From Catalimonadaceae bacterium JC749 (GTDB taxonomy: Bacteria > Bacteroidota > Bacteroidia > Cytophagales > Cyclobacteriaceae): a stretch of 64,000 bases of DNA. The notes below the pieces were generated by a model that searched no databases, was not told the DNA's origin, and was given only the letters and a program-made list of their open reading frames with translations. Below are positions 56,947-64,000 of the stretch, piece by piece (position 1 is the first letter of the stretch; each line of letters starts with the position of its first letter). The stretch lies in contig JAJNNC010000013.1 of assembly GCA_021730635.1 (NCBI GenBank), positions 158,405 through 222,404 of the forward strand, in the 5' to 3' direction. The translations under genes were made by a program, and so were the position numbers.

Positions 56947-58725
56947 ATGATACTACATAACGACCTCTTTTCTCTTGCGGTGTTTGGGCTGTGTGTTGTG
57001 GGCCTTTTATCCTGTCAACAGCGACAGCCAGAAGCGGGAGCAAAACAGGAAGAAGAGGAAGCCAAGGTGACCTTTGTCCGGGATGAGTTATCTGTGCAGC
57101 ATGGGCAGGAACTTTTCAATCAGTATTGTGCCGGTTGCCATAGCTTTCAGGAAAATATGATCGGACCTAACCTTTCCGGCGTCACTTCCCAGGTTGACAA
57201 AACATGGCTCATATCCTTTATCAAGAATCCTCCCGCTATGATAGATGGGGGCGACGAGCGGGCGACAGCCCTGTATGAAAAGTACAAACAGTATATGCCT
57301 GCCTTTCACATGCTCAAAGAGGAGGAGATTGAACATATCCTGGGTTTTATCCATAAGTTTTCAGAGGGAGAAAAGAAAAATCGCAACAACCGCCCGGGCG
57401 GATTGCTCAACCCCGTGGCGGAGAAAATTCTGATGTCTGATCTGTCACTGGTGGTAGAAAAAGTCCTGACAGTACCACCCAGTGCGGATACACCTCCGGT
57501 AGCCCGTATCAACAAACTGCTGGCCATAGAAGGCCCATCAGGAGAGCGACTCTTTTTACATGATCTGCGTGGAAAACTGTATGAAATCGTAGACAACACA
57601 CCCAGGGTCTACATGGATATGAAAGCCGAAATGCCCAAGTTTATCGATAACCCTGGGTATGCGACCGGTTTGGGGAGTTTTGCTTTTCATCCAGCATTCG
57701 CCAAAACGGGCTTGTTCTATACCATACATACTGAACCGGAGCGTACAGCTCCTGCCGATTTTGCGATTGCTGACAGCATACGTACTACCCTGCAGTGGGT
57801 GCTCACCGAATGGAAGACAGAAGACCCTAATGCCGGTAGTTTTTCCGGTACCCACCGGGAGTTGCTCCGGGCCGATATGGTCGGCAGCGCCCATGGCTTT
57901 CAAGAGCTTACTTTCAATCCATTGGCGAAACCCGGCAATCCAGACTATGGCATGCTTTACCTGGGGATCGGGGACGGTTCTGCTGCCCTGGCAGGCTATC
58001 CCTTCCTGTGTGATACTGTAGGAAAGATATGGGGCTCCGTCATCCGGATTGACCCGGCAGGTTCTAACAGTGCCAACGGTCAGTATGGCATTCCCGGGGA
58101 TAATCCATTCGTGAATCAACCCAATGCTCTGGGAGAAATATGGGCGTATGGATTCCGCAACCCGCATCGTATCTCCTGGGATACTGGCGGATCAGGCAAA
58201 ATGTTTATTACCAATATCGGGCAACACAGTCTGGAAGAGGTGAACCTGGGGGTAGCGGGTGCCCACTATGGCTGGCCTGAGCGGGAAGGGACTTTTCTGT
58301 TTGATGTGAATGCCAACCCTGAACTGGTGTATCCGCTCCCGGAAGATGATCAGGGATTTACCTATCCTGTAGCCCAGTATGATCACGACGAAGGCAATGC
58401 CATATCAGGTGGTTTTGCCTATGCCGGGAAGAAAGTGCCCCTGCTCAAAGGCAAGTATATTTTTGGAGATATTCCCAGAGGAACCTTATTTTACGCGGAG
58501 GTGAAGGACATGGAACTGGGACAACAGGCTCCAGTTTATGGGTTGAGCCTGGAATACGACGGACAGAAAACGGATCTGGAAACCCTTACGCAAAACAAAC
58601 GGGTTGATCTTCGTTTCGGAACGGATGGTGCCGGTGAACTTTATCTCTTCACCAAAAGTAATGGTACGCTTTACAAAGTCATCGACTGTAAAAAAACGAC
58701 GGTGGCCCTGGGTAGCCAGCCCTGA
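56947..58725 (+). CDS. Cytochrome c-fused sugar dehydrogenase (glucose/sorbosone-dehydrogenase-type) lipoprotein
   Basis: 592 residues from ATG 56947 (a TTG 42 bases upstream adds 14). Lipobox LLSC (C23). Residues ~50-145 are a cytochrome c with C61-A-G-C64-H65 and a sixth ligand likely in YMPAFHM. Residues ~165-580 are a six-bladed propeller of the GSDH/sorbosone dehydrogenase family (GLGSFAFHPAFAKTGLFYTI, QELTFNPLAKPGNPDYGMLY, IWGSVIRIDPAG, GEIWAYGFRNPHRISWD, AISGGFAYAGKKVP). Probably oxidises an aldose in the periplasm with PQQ and passes electrons to haem c. Confidence 0.87.
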   Translation: MILHNDLFSLAVFGLCVVGLLSCQQRQPEAGAKQEEEEAKVTFVRDELSVQHGQELFNQYCAGCHSFQENMIGPNLSGVTSQVDKTWLISFIKNPPAMIDGGDERATALYEKYKQYMPAFHMLKEEEIEHILGFIHKFSEGEKKNRNNRPGGLLNPVAEKILMSDLSLVVEKVLTVPPSADTPPVARINKLLAIEGPSGERLFLHDLRGKLYEIVDNTPRVYMDMKAEMPKFIDNPGYATGLGSFAFHPAFAKTGLFYTIHTEPERTAPADFAIADSIRTTLQWVLTEWKTEDPNAGSFSGTHRELLRADMVGSAHGFQELTFNPLAKPGNPDYGMLYLGIGDGSAALAGYPFLCDTVGKIWGSVIRIDPAGSNSANGQYGIPGDNPFVNQPNALGEIWAYGFRNPHRISWDTGGSGKMFITNIGQHSLEEVNLGVAGAHYGWPEREGTFLFDVNANPELVYPLPEDDQGFTYPVAQYDHDEGNAISGGFAYAGKKVPLLKGKYIFGDIPRGTLFYAEVKDMELGQQAPVYGLSLEYDGQKTDLETLTQNKRVDLRFGTDGAGELYLFTKSNGTLYKVIDCKKTTVALGSQP

Positions 58726-58779
58726 TCTGTAGAAAATAAAATTTAATTTGTCTAAGCCGATCTTATCATTGCAAGCTGG

Positions 58780-61239
58780 TTAGTAGCCGCTTTCTTCGTT
58801 GATATTTTTCTTGTTTTCTCCTTTTTGCTGGTTGAGACGATAGTTCAGGGTCAGGTTAATCTGGCGTGGAATGCGCAGAAAGTTGCTGTTGGTATAAAAG
58901 ATGTCGCCCTCCGTAATGCTCCGATTTCTGTTGCTCCGGAATACGTCAGTCACATTCAACGTCAGGGTACCCTTGTTCTTGAGGATATCCCGGGTTACGG
59001 CCACATCCAGGAAAGTAGTAGCCAGTTGTCTTCCCTGAGGGGTCTGTTGAGGGGCTTCATAACTTCCCCGCAACTGCACATCGGTATTCCCCCACAGGAT
59101 AAAGCGTGAATTAAGCCTGCCAAACCAGGTGTAGGTATCACTCTCAAAGGATTGATCCAGGTTGCTGCCATCGATCATGGAGCGATAGAAATTCAGGTTG
59201 AGGTCCATCTTCCACCAAACGACAGGCTGATAAGTGGTAATGAATTCTGCGCCATAGGCGTTTTCATTCACCAGGTTATACGGACGGGTAGTGGCCAACC
59301 CCTCCTCGTTTACGTTGCGGATGCGGAAGATTTTGTCATCGGTATGTCGATAGTAGATGGCTGAACTGATGGAGGCTTCCTCGAAATATTTGATATGCCC
59401 TAATTCCAGGGAATGGGTGTACTCAGGATTCAGATCCGGATTGCCGCTGAAATAATTGCGGTTATCAAAAAAGGTGATGAAGGGCGTCAGGTCATTGTAG
59501 GTAGGGCGGTGCAGGCGGCGGCTGTAACTCAGTTGTAAGGCATGCCCCCTGGGTAGATCGTAGGTGACGTGTGCGGAAGGAAACAGGTTGAAGTAATTGC
59601 GGTGGTTCACTTCCGCTGTTTGGACCAATTCAGTAGTCAGATCGGTGTACTCCCCTCTCAGGCCCAGTTGATAACCTACTTTTTTGATCTTATTGCCCAG
59701 GATCATATAGGCAGCATAGATATTTTCGTCATAATAAAAATCATTATCCAGCCCTTCTAAGGGCACCCAGGCCTGCTCCCGGAATTCGGTGACCAGAAAA
59801 TCGTTGGTAATGTCCCGCAGGGTGTTGCGGATACCGGCTTCAAATTTTCCTTTCGTGCCAAAGGGATGGACATAGTCTGCCTGCAAGAGCAATTGCTTTT
59901 CCGTTTCATAATTATCAGATCGCTGCAATCCATCTTCCTCACCGCTGGGCGTATTGTCCGGTAAGAATGACTTTTGGGTATACTCCTGATCAGAATCTTC
60001 CCAATTGTCGATGTAGGTGAGGATCGCCGTCAGATCGTGATCTTTTTTGCCGAAATTCTTTTGATAGTTGAGAGAGTATTCTAGTTTCGGTTCTGTTTCC
60101 TTCTCATCCTGAAAGCGGCGGGTAATGCTTTGCAGATTTTCGTTGGTAAACAGATAGTCGTAGTATTCAATTTCCGTATTGCGGGTCCCTTTGGCATGAC
60201 GGTAGGTGAAGGAAGTAGTCAGTATATTGCTTTGGTTGAAAAAGTAATCGGCACCCAGCTGTATGTTATTGTTCAGGACAGTCTGACGGCTGATATTGCG
60301 TTGCCGGGTGATAAAAGTAGTATCCGCACCATACACTTCCTGATAAAGGGAGTTATGGGGGTTTTCAATGTCACGGTAAATCAGACCATAGTTGATGAAA
60401 AAATTCAGCCTCTCCTTGCGGTAATTCATGTTGATGGCGGCACCGTAGTTGTCCGGCTGTCCGACAGTAAAATCAAAAGAGCCGTTGATGCCGGTGCGCT
60501 GTTCTTTCTTCAGTACGATATTGATAATTCCAGCCATCCCTTCTGCCTGATAGCGGGCTGAAGGGTTGGTAATGATTTCCACATTTTCTACCAGGCTGCC
60601 CTGCAACTGACGCAGCCCTTCGGCACCGTCAAAACTGAGCAAACCGGAAGGCTTGCCATCAATGAGTATCTGTACATTGCTACTGCCTCTCAGATTGACA
60701 TTCCCTTCTCCGTCTACCGTGACAGAAGGGAGGTTACCCAGAATGTCTGCGGCGGTACGGCCAGCGTTGATAGGGTCCTGACTCACATTGAACACCTTCT
60801 TATCCAGTGCCAACTGTACCCTATCTTTTTCGCCCTGCACAATCACTTCATCCAGACCGGTGGCTTCGGCCTGTATCATAATCTCACCCAAGGCCAAAGG
60901 CTGTTGGGAAGGGGTGAGCACTACTTCTTCTATGGTTTTGGAGGCATACCCCAGAAAGTCGATGTGCACATAATACTGACCGGGTTGAGCTTCAATAGCA
61001 AAGAGCCCTGATTCATCGGTAATCCCGCCGGCAATAAGGGCACTGTCCTGTTGATCGAACAAACTGACAGTAGCATAGGGAAGGGGCGCCCTGGTGTCAG
61101 CATCTATGATTTTCCCATTCACCATCAGGGGAGTTGACTGTGTTTGTGCCATCAAAGAAAAGCTAAGCAAAACGAATCCAGTCAGAAAAAGAACGAAACT
61201 GAGACTAATCGCTTTTTCACAATGGATGGGGTACCTCAT
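58780..61239 (-). CDS. TonB-dependent-receptor-like outer-membrane beta-barrel protein
   Basis: 819 residues from the ATG at 61237-61239 (a TTG upstream is rejected). Signal peptide to about residue 32 (LLSFSLMAQ). Residues ~38-115 are a carboxypeptidase-regulatory-like (Ig/transthyretin) domain (GKIIDADTRAPLPYATVSLF). Then a plug domain with the NVNLRGSSNVQILIDGKP box (about 185-240) and a barrel ending in LRIPRQINLTLNYRL. This is the outer-membrane beta-barrel (OMP_b-brl_3) group. It takes up or binds an unknown substrate; no SusD partner is near. Confidence 0.88.
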   Translation of the reverse strand: MRYPIHCEKAISLSFVLFLTGFVLLSFSLMAQTQSTPLMVNGKIIDADTRAPLPYATVSLFDQQDSALIAGGITDESGLFAIEAQPGQYYVHIDFLGYASKTIEEVVLTPSQQPLALGEIMIQAEATGLDEVIVQGEKDRVQLALDKKVFNVSQDPINAGRTAADILGNLPSVTVDGEGNVNLRGSSNVQILIDGKPSGLLSFDGAEGLRQLQGSLVENVEIITNPSARYQAEGMAGIINIVLKKEQRTGINGSFDFTVGQPDNYGAAINMNYRKERLNFFINYGLIYRDIENPHNSLYQEVYGADTTFITRQRNISRQTVLNNNIQLGADYFFNQSNILTTSFTYRHAKGTRNTEIEYYDYLFTNENLQSITRRFQDEKETEPKLEYSLNYQKNFGKKDHDLTAILTYIDNWEDSDQEYTQKSFLPDNTPSGEEDGLQRSDNYETEKQLLLQADYVHPFGTKGKFEAGIRNTLRDITNDFLVTEFREQAWVPLEGLDNDFYYDENIYAAYMILGNKIKKVGYQLGLRGEYTDLTTELVQTAEVNHRNYFNLFPSAHVTYDLPRGHALQLSYSRRLHRPTYNDLTPFITFFDNRNYFSGNPDLNPEYTHSLELGHIKYFEEASISSAIYYRHTDDKIFRIRNVNEEGLATTRPYNLVNENAYGAEFITTYQPVVWWKMDLNLNFYRSMIDGSNLDQSFESDTYTWFGRLNSRFILWGNTDVQLRGSYEAPQQTPQGRQLATTFLDVAVTRDILKNKGTLTLNVTDVFRSNRNRSITEGDIFYTNSNFLRIPRQINLTLNYRLNQQKGENKKNINEESGY

Positions 61240-61429
61240 GCAGTAGTTCAATGCTTTGTTTGTTTAGGAAGAAAAAGTACATAAAGAGCGTAAATATACA
61301 GGAAAGTTTAGAGGGGAATGAACGGAGGCTGCAAATTTTAGACGAATGGATAGAATTATTTGCGCTGTTACCCTTTTTGATATTTCAACGTTTCATCATT
61401 GGGCATTCTGGCATGGCAGGCATAAAAAA

Positions 61430-61454
61430 AGGGAAGGTGTGTGTCTCCTTCCCT
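61430..61454 (-). terminator. Rho-independent terminator
   Basis: AGGGAAGG (61430-61437) pairs with CCTTCCCT (61447-61454), loop of 9, followed on the minus strand by a T-run (TTTTTTTAT). It ends the DUF4142 transcript. Confidence 0.9.
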
Positions 61455-61465
61455 CAAACGGTTTC

Positions 61466-61981
61466 TTATAGCGACTGGGTAGCTTCCTGGGCTTCTTTTG
61501 CCATCAGGTGATGTTCTTCTAAAACCATGAGCGTTTTTTCAGCCCAGGACTTTAATTCAGGCTCACTGGCATTTTCAGCAGCTTTCTGAAATTTTTTAAT
61601 GTCCTTGTCATGGTCTTTGACCATAGCTTTCATATACGCTTTATCAAATTTTTCTCCTGAGAGGCCAGAAAGCTTGTCAACAGTCTTCTGGTGTTCACTC
61701 ATCAAAGTAGTGGGAAGTGTAACATTTTGAGTAGAAGCTAATTGCTTGAGTTCTTCGTTGGCTTTGGAATGGTCCTCTACCATTCTTTGGCCAAACTCTT
61801 TGACCTCCTGGGAAACAGCTTTCTGAGCAGCCATTTCGCCCAGTTGTACTTCCATCATGCCGCCACTGGCGACCTCCTTCATAAATTCTTCACTGTTGAA
61901 AGAACCCGCATTTTGCGCTACTGCCACTACCGTACTCCCTACGAACAGCAGTGATACCAAAAAATAATGTATGTTTTTCAT
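61466..61981 (-). CDS. DUF4142 exported protein
   Basis: 171 residues with a signal peptide (HYFLVSLLFVGSTVVAVAQ). The rest is a DUF4142 four-helix domain (SGGMMEVQLGEMAAQKAVSQ, EVKEFGQRMVEDHSKANEEL, FDKAYMKAMVKDHDKDIKKF). DUF4142 proteins are small ferritin-like helical bundles, stress-related in several species. The histidines and acidic residues match, but metal binding is not proven. Confidence 0.88.
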   Translation of the reverse strand: MKNIHYFLVSLLFVGSTVVAVAQNAGSFNSEEFMKEVASGGMMEVQLGEMAAQKAVSQEVKEFGQRMVEDHSKANEELKQLASTQNVTLPTTLMSEHQKTVDKLSGLSGEKFDKAYMKAMVKDHDKDIKKFQKAAENASEPELKSWAEKTLMVLEEHHLMAKEAQEATQSL

Positions 61982-62102
61982 TGTCTAAAAAATTAGTTCT
62001 ACGATAATAAATAAAATATTGGTTAACATTGTTTTCATAAAATGAAAGTAAAATCTCATCAAATGACCTTGTGAACTCTGTATCTGATAAGAATGTAAAT
62101 AA

Positions 62103-62139
62103 AAATCCAACGATAACTATTAATGAAACCGTTGGATTT
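62103..62139 (-). terminator. Rho-independent terminator
   Basis: AAATCCAACG (62103-62112) pairs with CGTTGGATTT (62130-62139), followed on the minus strand by T-rich sequence. It ends the manganese catalase transcript. Confidence 0.8.
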
Positions 62140-62153
62140 GCGGTCAGGTCTAT

Positions 62154-63041
62154 TTATGAAAGTTTCCCTTTCACCTTATCAACTACCTTTTTGGCTGCTT
62201 GTGCTGCACCATTCATTTGTTCTTTTTGAGCATGCACTTCCGGCACTTTGGCCATTCCTAAGTCAGGTTCTTGTCCTTGAGGTTCAGCATGCACAAAACT
62301 GAAAGTACCCTTCCCATCAATGGATTTTCCAGAAGTCCATCGCTGTTTGGGATCAGCAGGTTTGCTGATGTCCGTTGACATAAACGCATAGCTGAATTTT
62401 TGTGCTTCTTTTTCTTGCGGAAAACTGTTAGGAATAGGGTGTACGCCTGTCATGCCACCCAAATCCTCCAGGACAGCCAACCACTGGTTTTGGTGCATGG
62501 TATCGCGGGCGATTAGGAAAGACAACATGTCTTTCATGCCGGGATCGTCGGTCATTTCATACAGTCGAGTGGCTAAAGCTCTTCCTCCGGCTTCGGCTGT
62601 CACGTTAGCGTGCATATCGGCTGCAATATTGCCGGTACCCACGACCCAGGAACCATTGAAAGGAACACCATTGCTATCGGCTGCCATAGCGCCTAAACCC
62701 GTAGAAAGCACATGACGAGGATCCATACCTCCTAAGACAGCCTCTACGGCCGGATTTTCGCTTGCTAATTTTTCTTTTAAGGCATAATCCGCCCCTTCCA
62801 GATTAAGGGCCACAGCAGTTGAGAGCATTTCTATATGCGAAATCTCTTCTGTACCAGTTTCCAAAAGCATGTCTCTGTACTTTTTGGGGCCTCTTGAATT
62901 CCAGGCTTGGAAAAGGTATTGTAGGCATACTCTTATTTCCCCTTCAATCCCGCCGATAGCTTGTTGTAACATTTTGGCAAATAGTGGATTAGGTTTGTCC
63001 ACTTTTACACGATACTGTAACTTAGAATTGTGAAAAAACAT
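62154..63041 (-). CDS. Manganese catalase
   Basis: 295 residues. Ligands of the dimanganese site are present: E35 (IEGEIR), E66 and H69 (EEISHIEM), E150 (ANVTAEAGG) and H183 (ARDTMHQNQW). The residue numbers for E35, E66 and H69 match those known for Lactobacillus manganese catalase. It breaks down hydrogen peroxide. No signal peptide, so cytoplasmic. The Lys-rich C-terminal tail (KKVVDKVKGKLS) is unusual. It is separated by 173 bp from DUF4142. Confidence 0.93.
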   Translation of the reverse strand: MFFHNSKLQYRVKVDKPNPLFAKMLQQAIGGIEGEIRVCLQYLFQAWNSRGPKKYRDMLLETGTEEISHIEMLSTAVALNLEGADYALKEKLASENPAVEAVLGGMDPRHVLSTGLGAMAADSNGVPFNGSWVVGTGNIAADMHANVTAEAGGRALATRLYEMTDDPGMKDMLSFLIARDTMHQNQWLAVLEDLGGMTGVHPIPNSFPQEKEAQKFSYAFMSTDISKPADPKQRWTSGKSIDGKGTFSFVHAEPQGQEPDLGMAKVPEVHAQKEQMNGAAQAAKKVVDKVKGKLS

Positions 63042-63345
63042 AATAAAAAAATTAATAAGTTGACAAATAAAAAAATATTGACAGGAAAAGGTAGTCTATT
63101 TTTATGCATTGTAATACTCAGATATCCTAAAATAAGAACTATTACTCAAAGAAATGAATATAACTATCTACAGCTTAACATACTTTTTCAGCGCAAAACA
63201 GTTATTCGAATAGCTTCCGCTATTTATTAACAAAATGTTATTTTTTTGGTATTTTGAATAGTTTTTATGGATGATATTTAATTGCGGATTTCTGGCAGTA
63301 CCGTACTACTCTACAACGGAATGAATGCTCTTTCGCACTCAATAT
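63042..63345. other. 304-bp A+T-rich gap, no gene seen
   Basis: This gap lies between the manganese catalase start and the last gene. It contains A+T-rich sequence and no recognisable gene, hairpin or repeat. Confidence 0.4.
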
Positions 63346-63810
63346 TCATCTCATGATGAGGGGTCTGTTTATCATGTTTTTGCTTTGCTCCTTTAGTTTG
63401 TTCAGTAGTTGATTTATGAAATACCAAACTTTAGAAAAAAACCCGTCAGGCATTTGATGGTGTAGGTTCGAGATGGCCAGCGTGAGTCTCTGGCTCGCTG
63501 ACTCACCTACTGCTCCCTTTTCCATTGTATATCTTTTTTTTTGTGCCTGCCTCAAAATATCCGTGATCTCCTCTACCGACAAGTCTCCTCCAATGATTAA
63601 TTGTGTTTCCTTTTCTGAGAATCCATGTACCATTGTGATGCTGATATGGTCAGCACAGCAGACATGATAAGGTCCAACTTCCACCAGTTGCAGATCAATG
63701 ACAAACTGGCTGGCAGTGTCTAAATCAGGACATTTCAAGGTGAAATAGGTATAGTTTTCATAATCTTGATCCATTTTATCAAGAATAGAATATAATGACG
63801 TATCTAACAT
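63346..63810 (-). CDS. Unknown protein, 154 residues
   Basis: 154 residues from the ATG at 63808-63810 (a GTG upstream adds 10). Mixed alpha/beta character (YTYFTLKCPDLDTASQFVID, LIIGGDLSVEEITDILRQAQ), no signal peptide, basic C-terminus. I do not recognise a family. It reaches close to the right edge; no gene is seen at 63811-64000. Confidence 0.55.
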   Translation of the reverse strand: MLDTSLYSILDKMDQDYENYTYFTLKCPDLDTASQFVIDLQLVEVGPYHVCCADHISITMVHGFSEKETQLIIGGDLSVEEITDILRQAQKKRYTMEKGAVGESASQRLTLAISNLHHQMPDGFFSKVWYFINQLLNKLKEQSKNMINRPLIMR

Positions 63811-64000
63811 GGTATTCGTTGGTATTTGGTGATAAAACACGAAATTATTTTTTATTCCAGTGGACGGAGTCTACCAACTCAGTTTCCTGTCCAAAGAATT
63901 TCATGATGGAGCAAAAAAGATCTCGCTTTTGTTGGCTGATGTTTTAAGGCTCCGCCATCATATGACTTTAATGGTAAATACGAATCCTTTATACTTAAAA

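Noticed and set aside
63811..64000. Gene at the right edge
   Set aside because: No frame with a plausible start and domain was seen in these 190 bases.

Overview
The window looks like chromosomal DNA from a Bacteroidota bacterium, most likely a Cytophagales-type lineage. Evidence: very few start codons have a Shine-Dalgarno sequence, some promoters carry a TAnnTTTG -7 box, and the gene content is typical of the phylum (DUF6089-type outer-membrane protein, carboxypeptidase-regulatory/TonB-type outer-membrane barrel, DUF1080, DUF4142, VPS10/BNR-repeat secreted protein, TPR-CHAT protein, many lipoproteins and signal peptides). There is no phage, IS element or CRISPR array. The only RNA gene seen is a tRNA-Ser(CGA) at 26830-26918. 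The lineage call rests on family recognition only.

Layout. 1-5810: mixed metabolic genes (truncated membrane protein, SRPBCC protein, cupin, PLP-dependent decarboxylase, outer-membrane protein, GNAT acetyltransferase). 6054-9152: an exported-protein cluster (double YHS protein, GlcG/HbpS-like protein, SMP-30-type lactonase). 9190-9483: a frameshifted gene remnant. 9606-17197: AraC regulator, aldo/keto reductase, cupin-NTF2 fusion, stand-alone NTF2 protein, lipoprotein flavodoxin, PQQ/cytochrome-c dehydrogenase, a 6 x 15 bp tandem repeat, a two-domain carboxymuconolactone decarboxylase (CMD) protein and a cupin lipoprotein. 17393-19784: a minus-strand unit of TIM-barrel isomerase, ECF41-type sigma factor and its likely target, an AhpD/CMD-type gene. 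19904-26737: PPK2 kinase divergent from an MpaB-type oxygenase, two small unknowns, and a 1063-residue BNR-repeat protein. 27431-30709: CHRD, DUF1080 and ScyD/ScyE-type proteins, the last G+C-rich.

31473-40527 is a long minus-strand block: TPR-CHAT protease-like protein, two unknown envelope proteins, a rhomboid protease gene broken by one in-frame stop, a Q-rich membrane protein, an ECF sigma factor and its probable membrane anti-sigma/TPR partner. 41308-47473 is a molybdenum-hydroxylase locus (outer-membrane protein, AraC regulator, XdhC, 2Fe-2S subunit, Moco subunit). 47640-58725 continues with periplasmic oxidative metabolism: MBL hydrolase, second AraC paralogue, an outer-membrane barrel gene with an in-frame stop, ABM monooxygenase, second CMD protein, three consecutive aldo/keto reductases, NAD(P)-binding protein, cytochrome c/sugar dehydrogenase. 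58780-63810: TonB-type barrel, DUF4142, manganese catalase and an unknown.

The common theme is oxidation of small organic compounds (sugar, lactone, aromatic or quinone type; exact substrates unknown) in the periplasm, controlled by AraC regulators and an ECF41 sigma factor. The best unexplained signals are a direct repeat with an exact 21 bp period found four times at the Moco and aldo/keto reductase loci, the CHAT/rhomboid/ECF-sigma block, a close match to an ECF41 promoter in front of the CMD gene, and a scatter of decaying genes.
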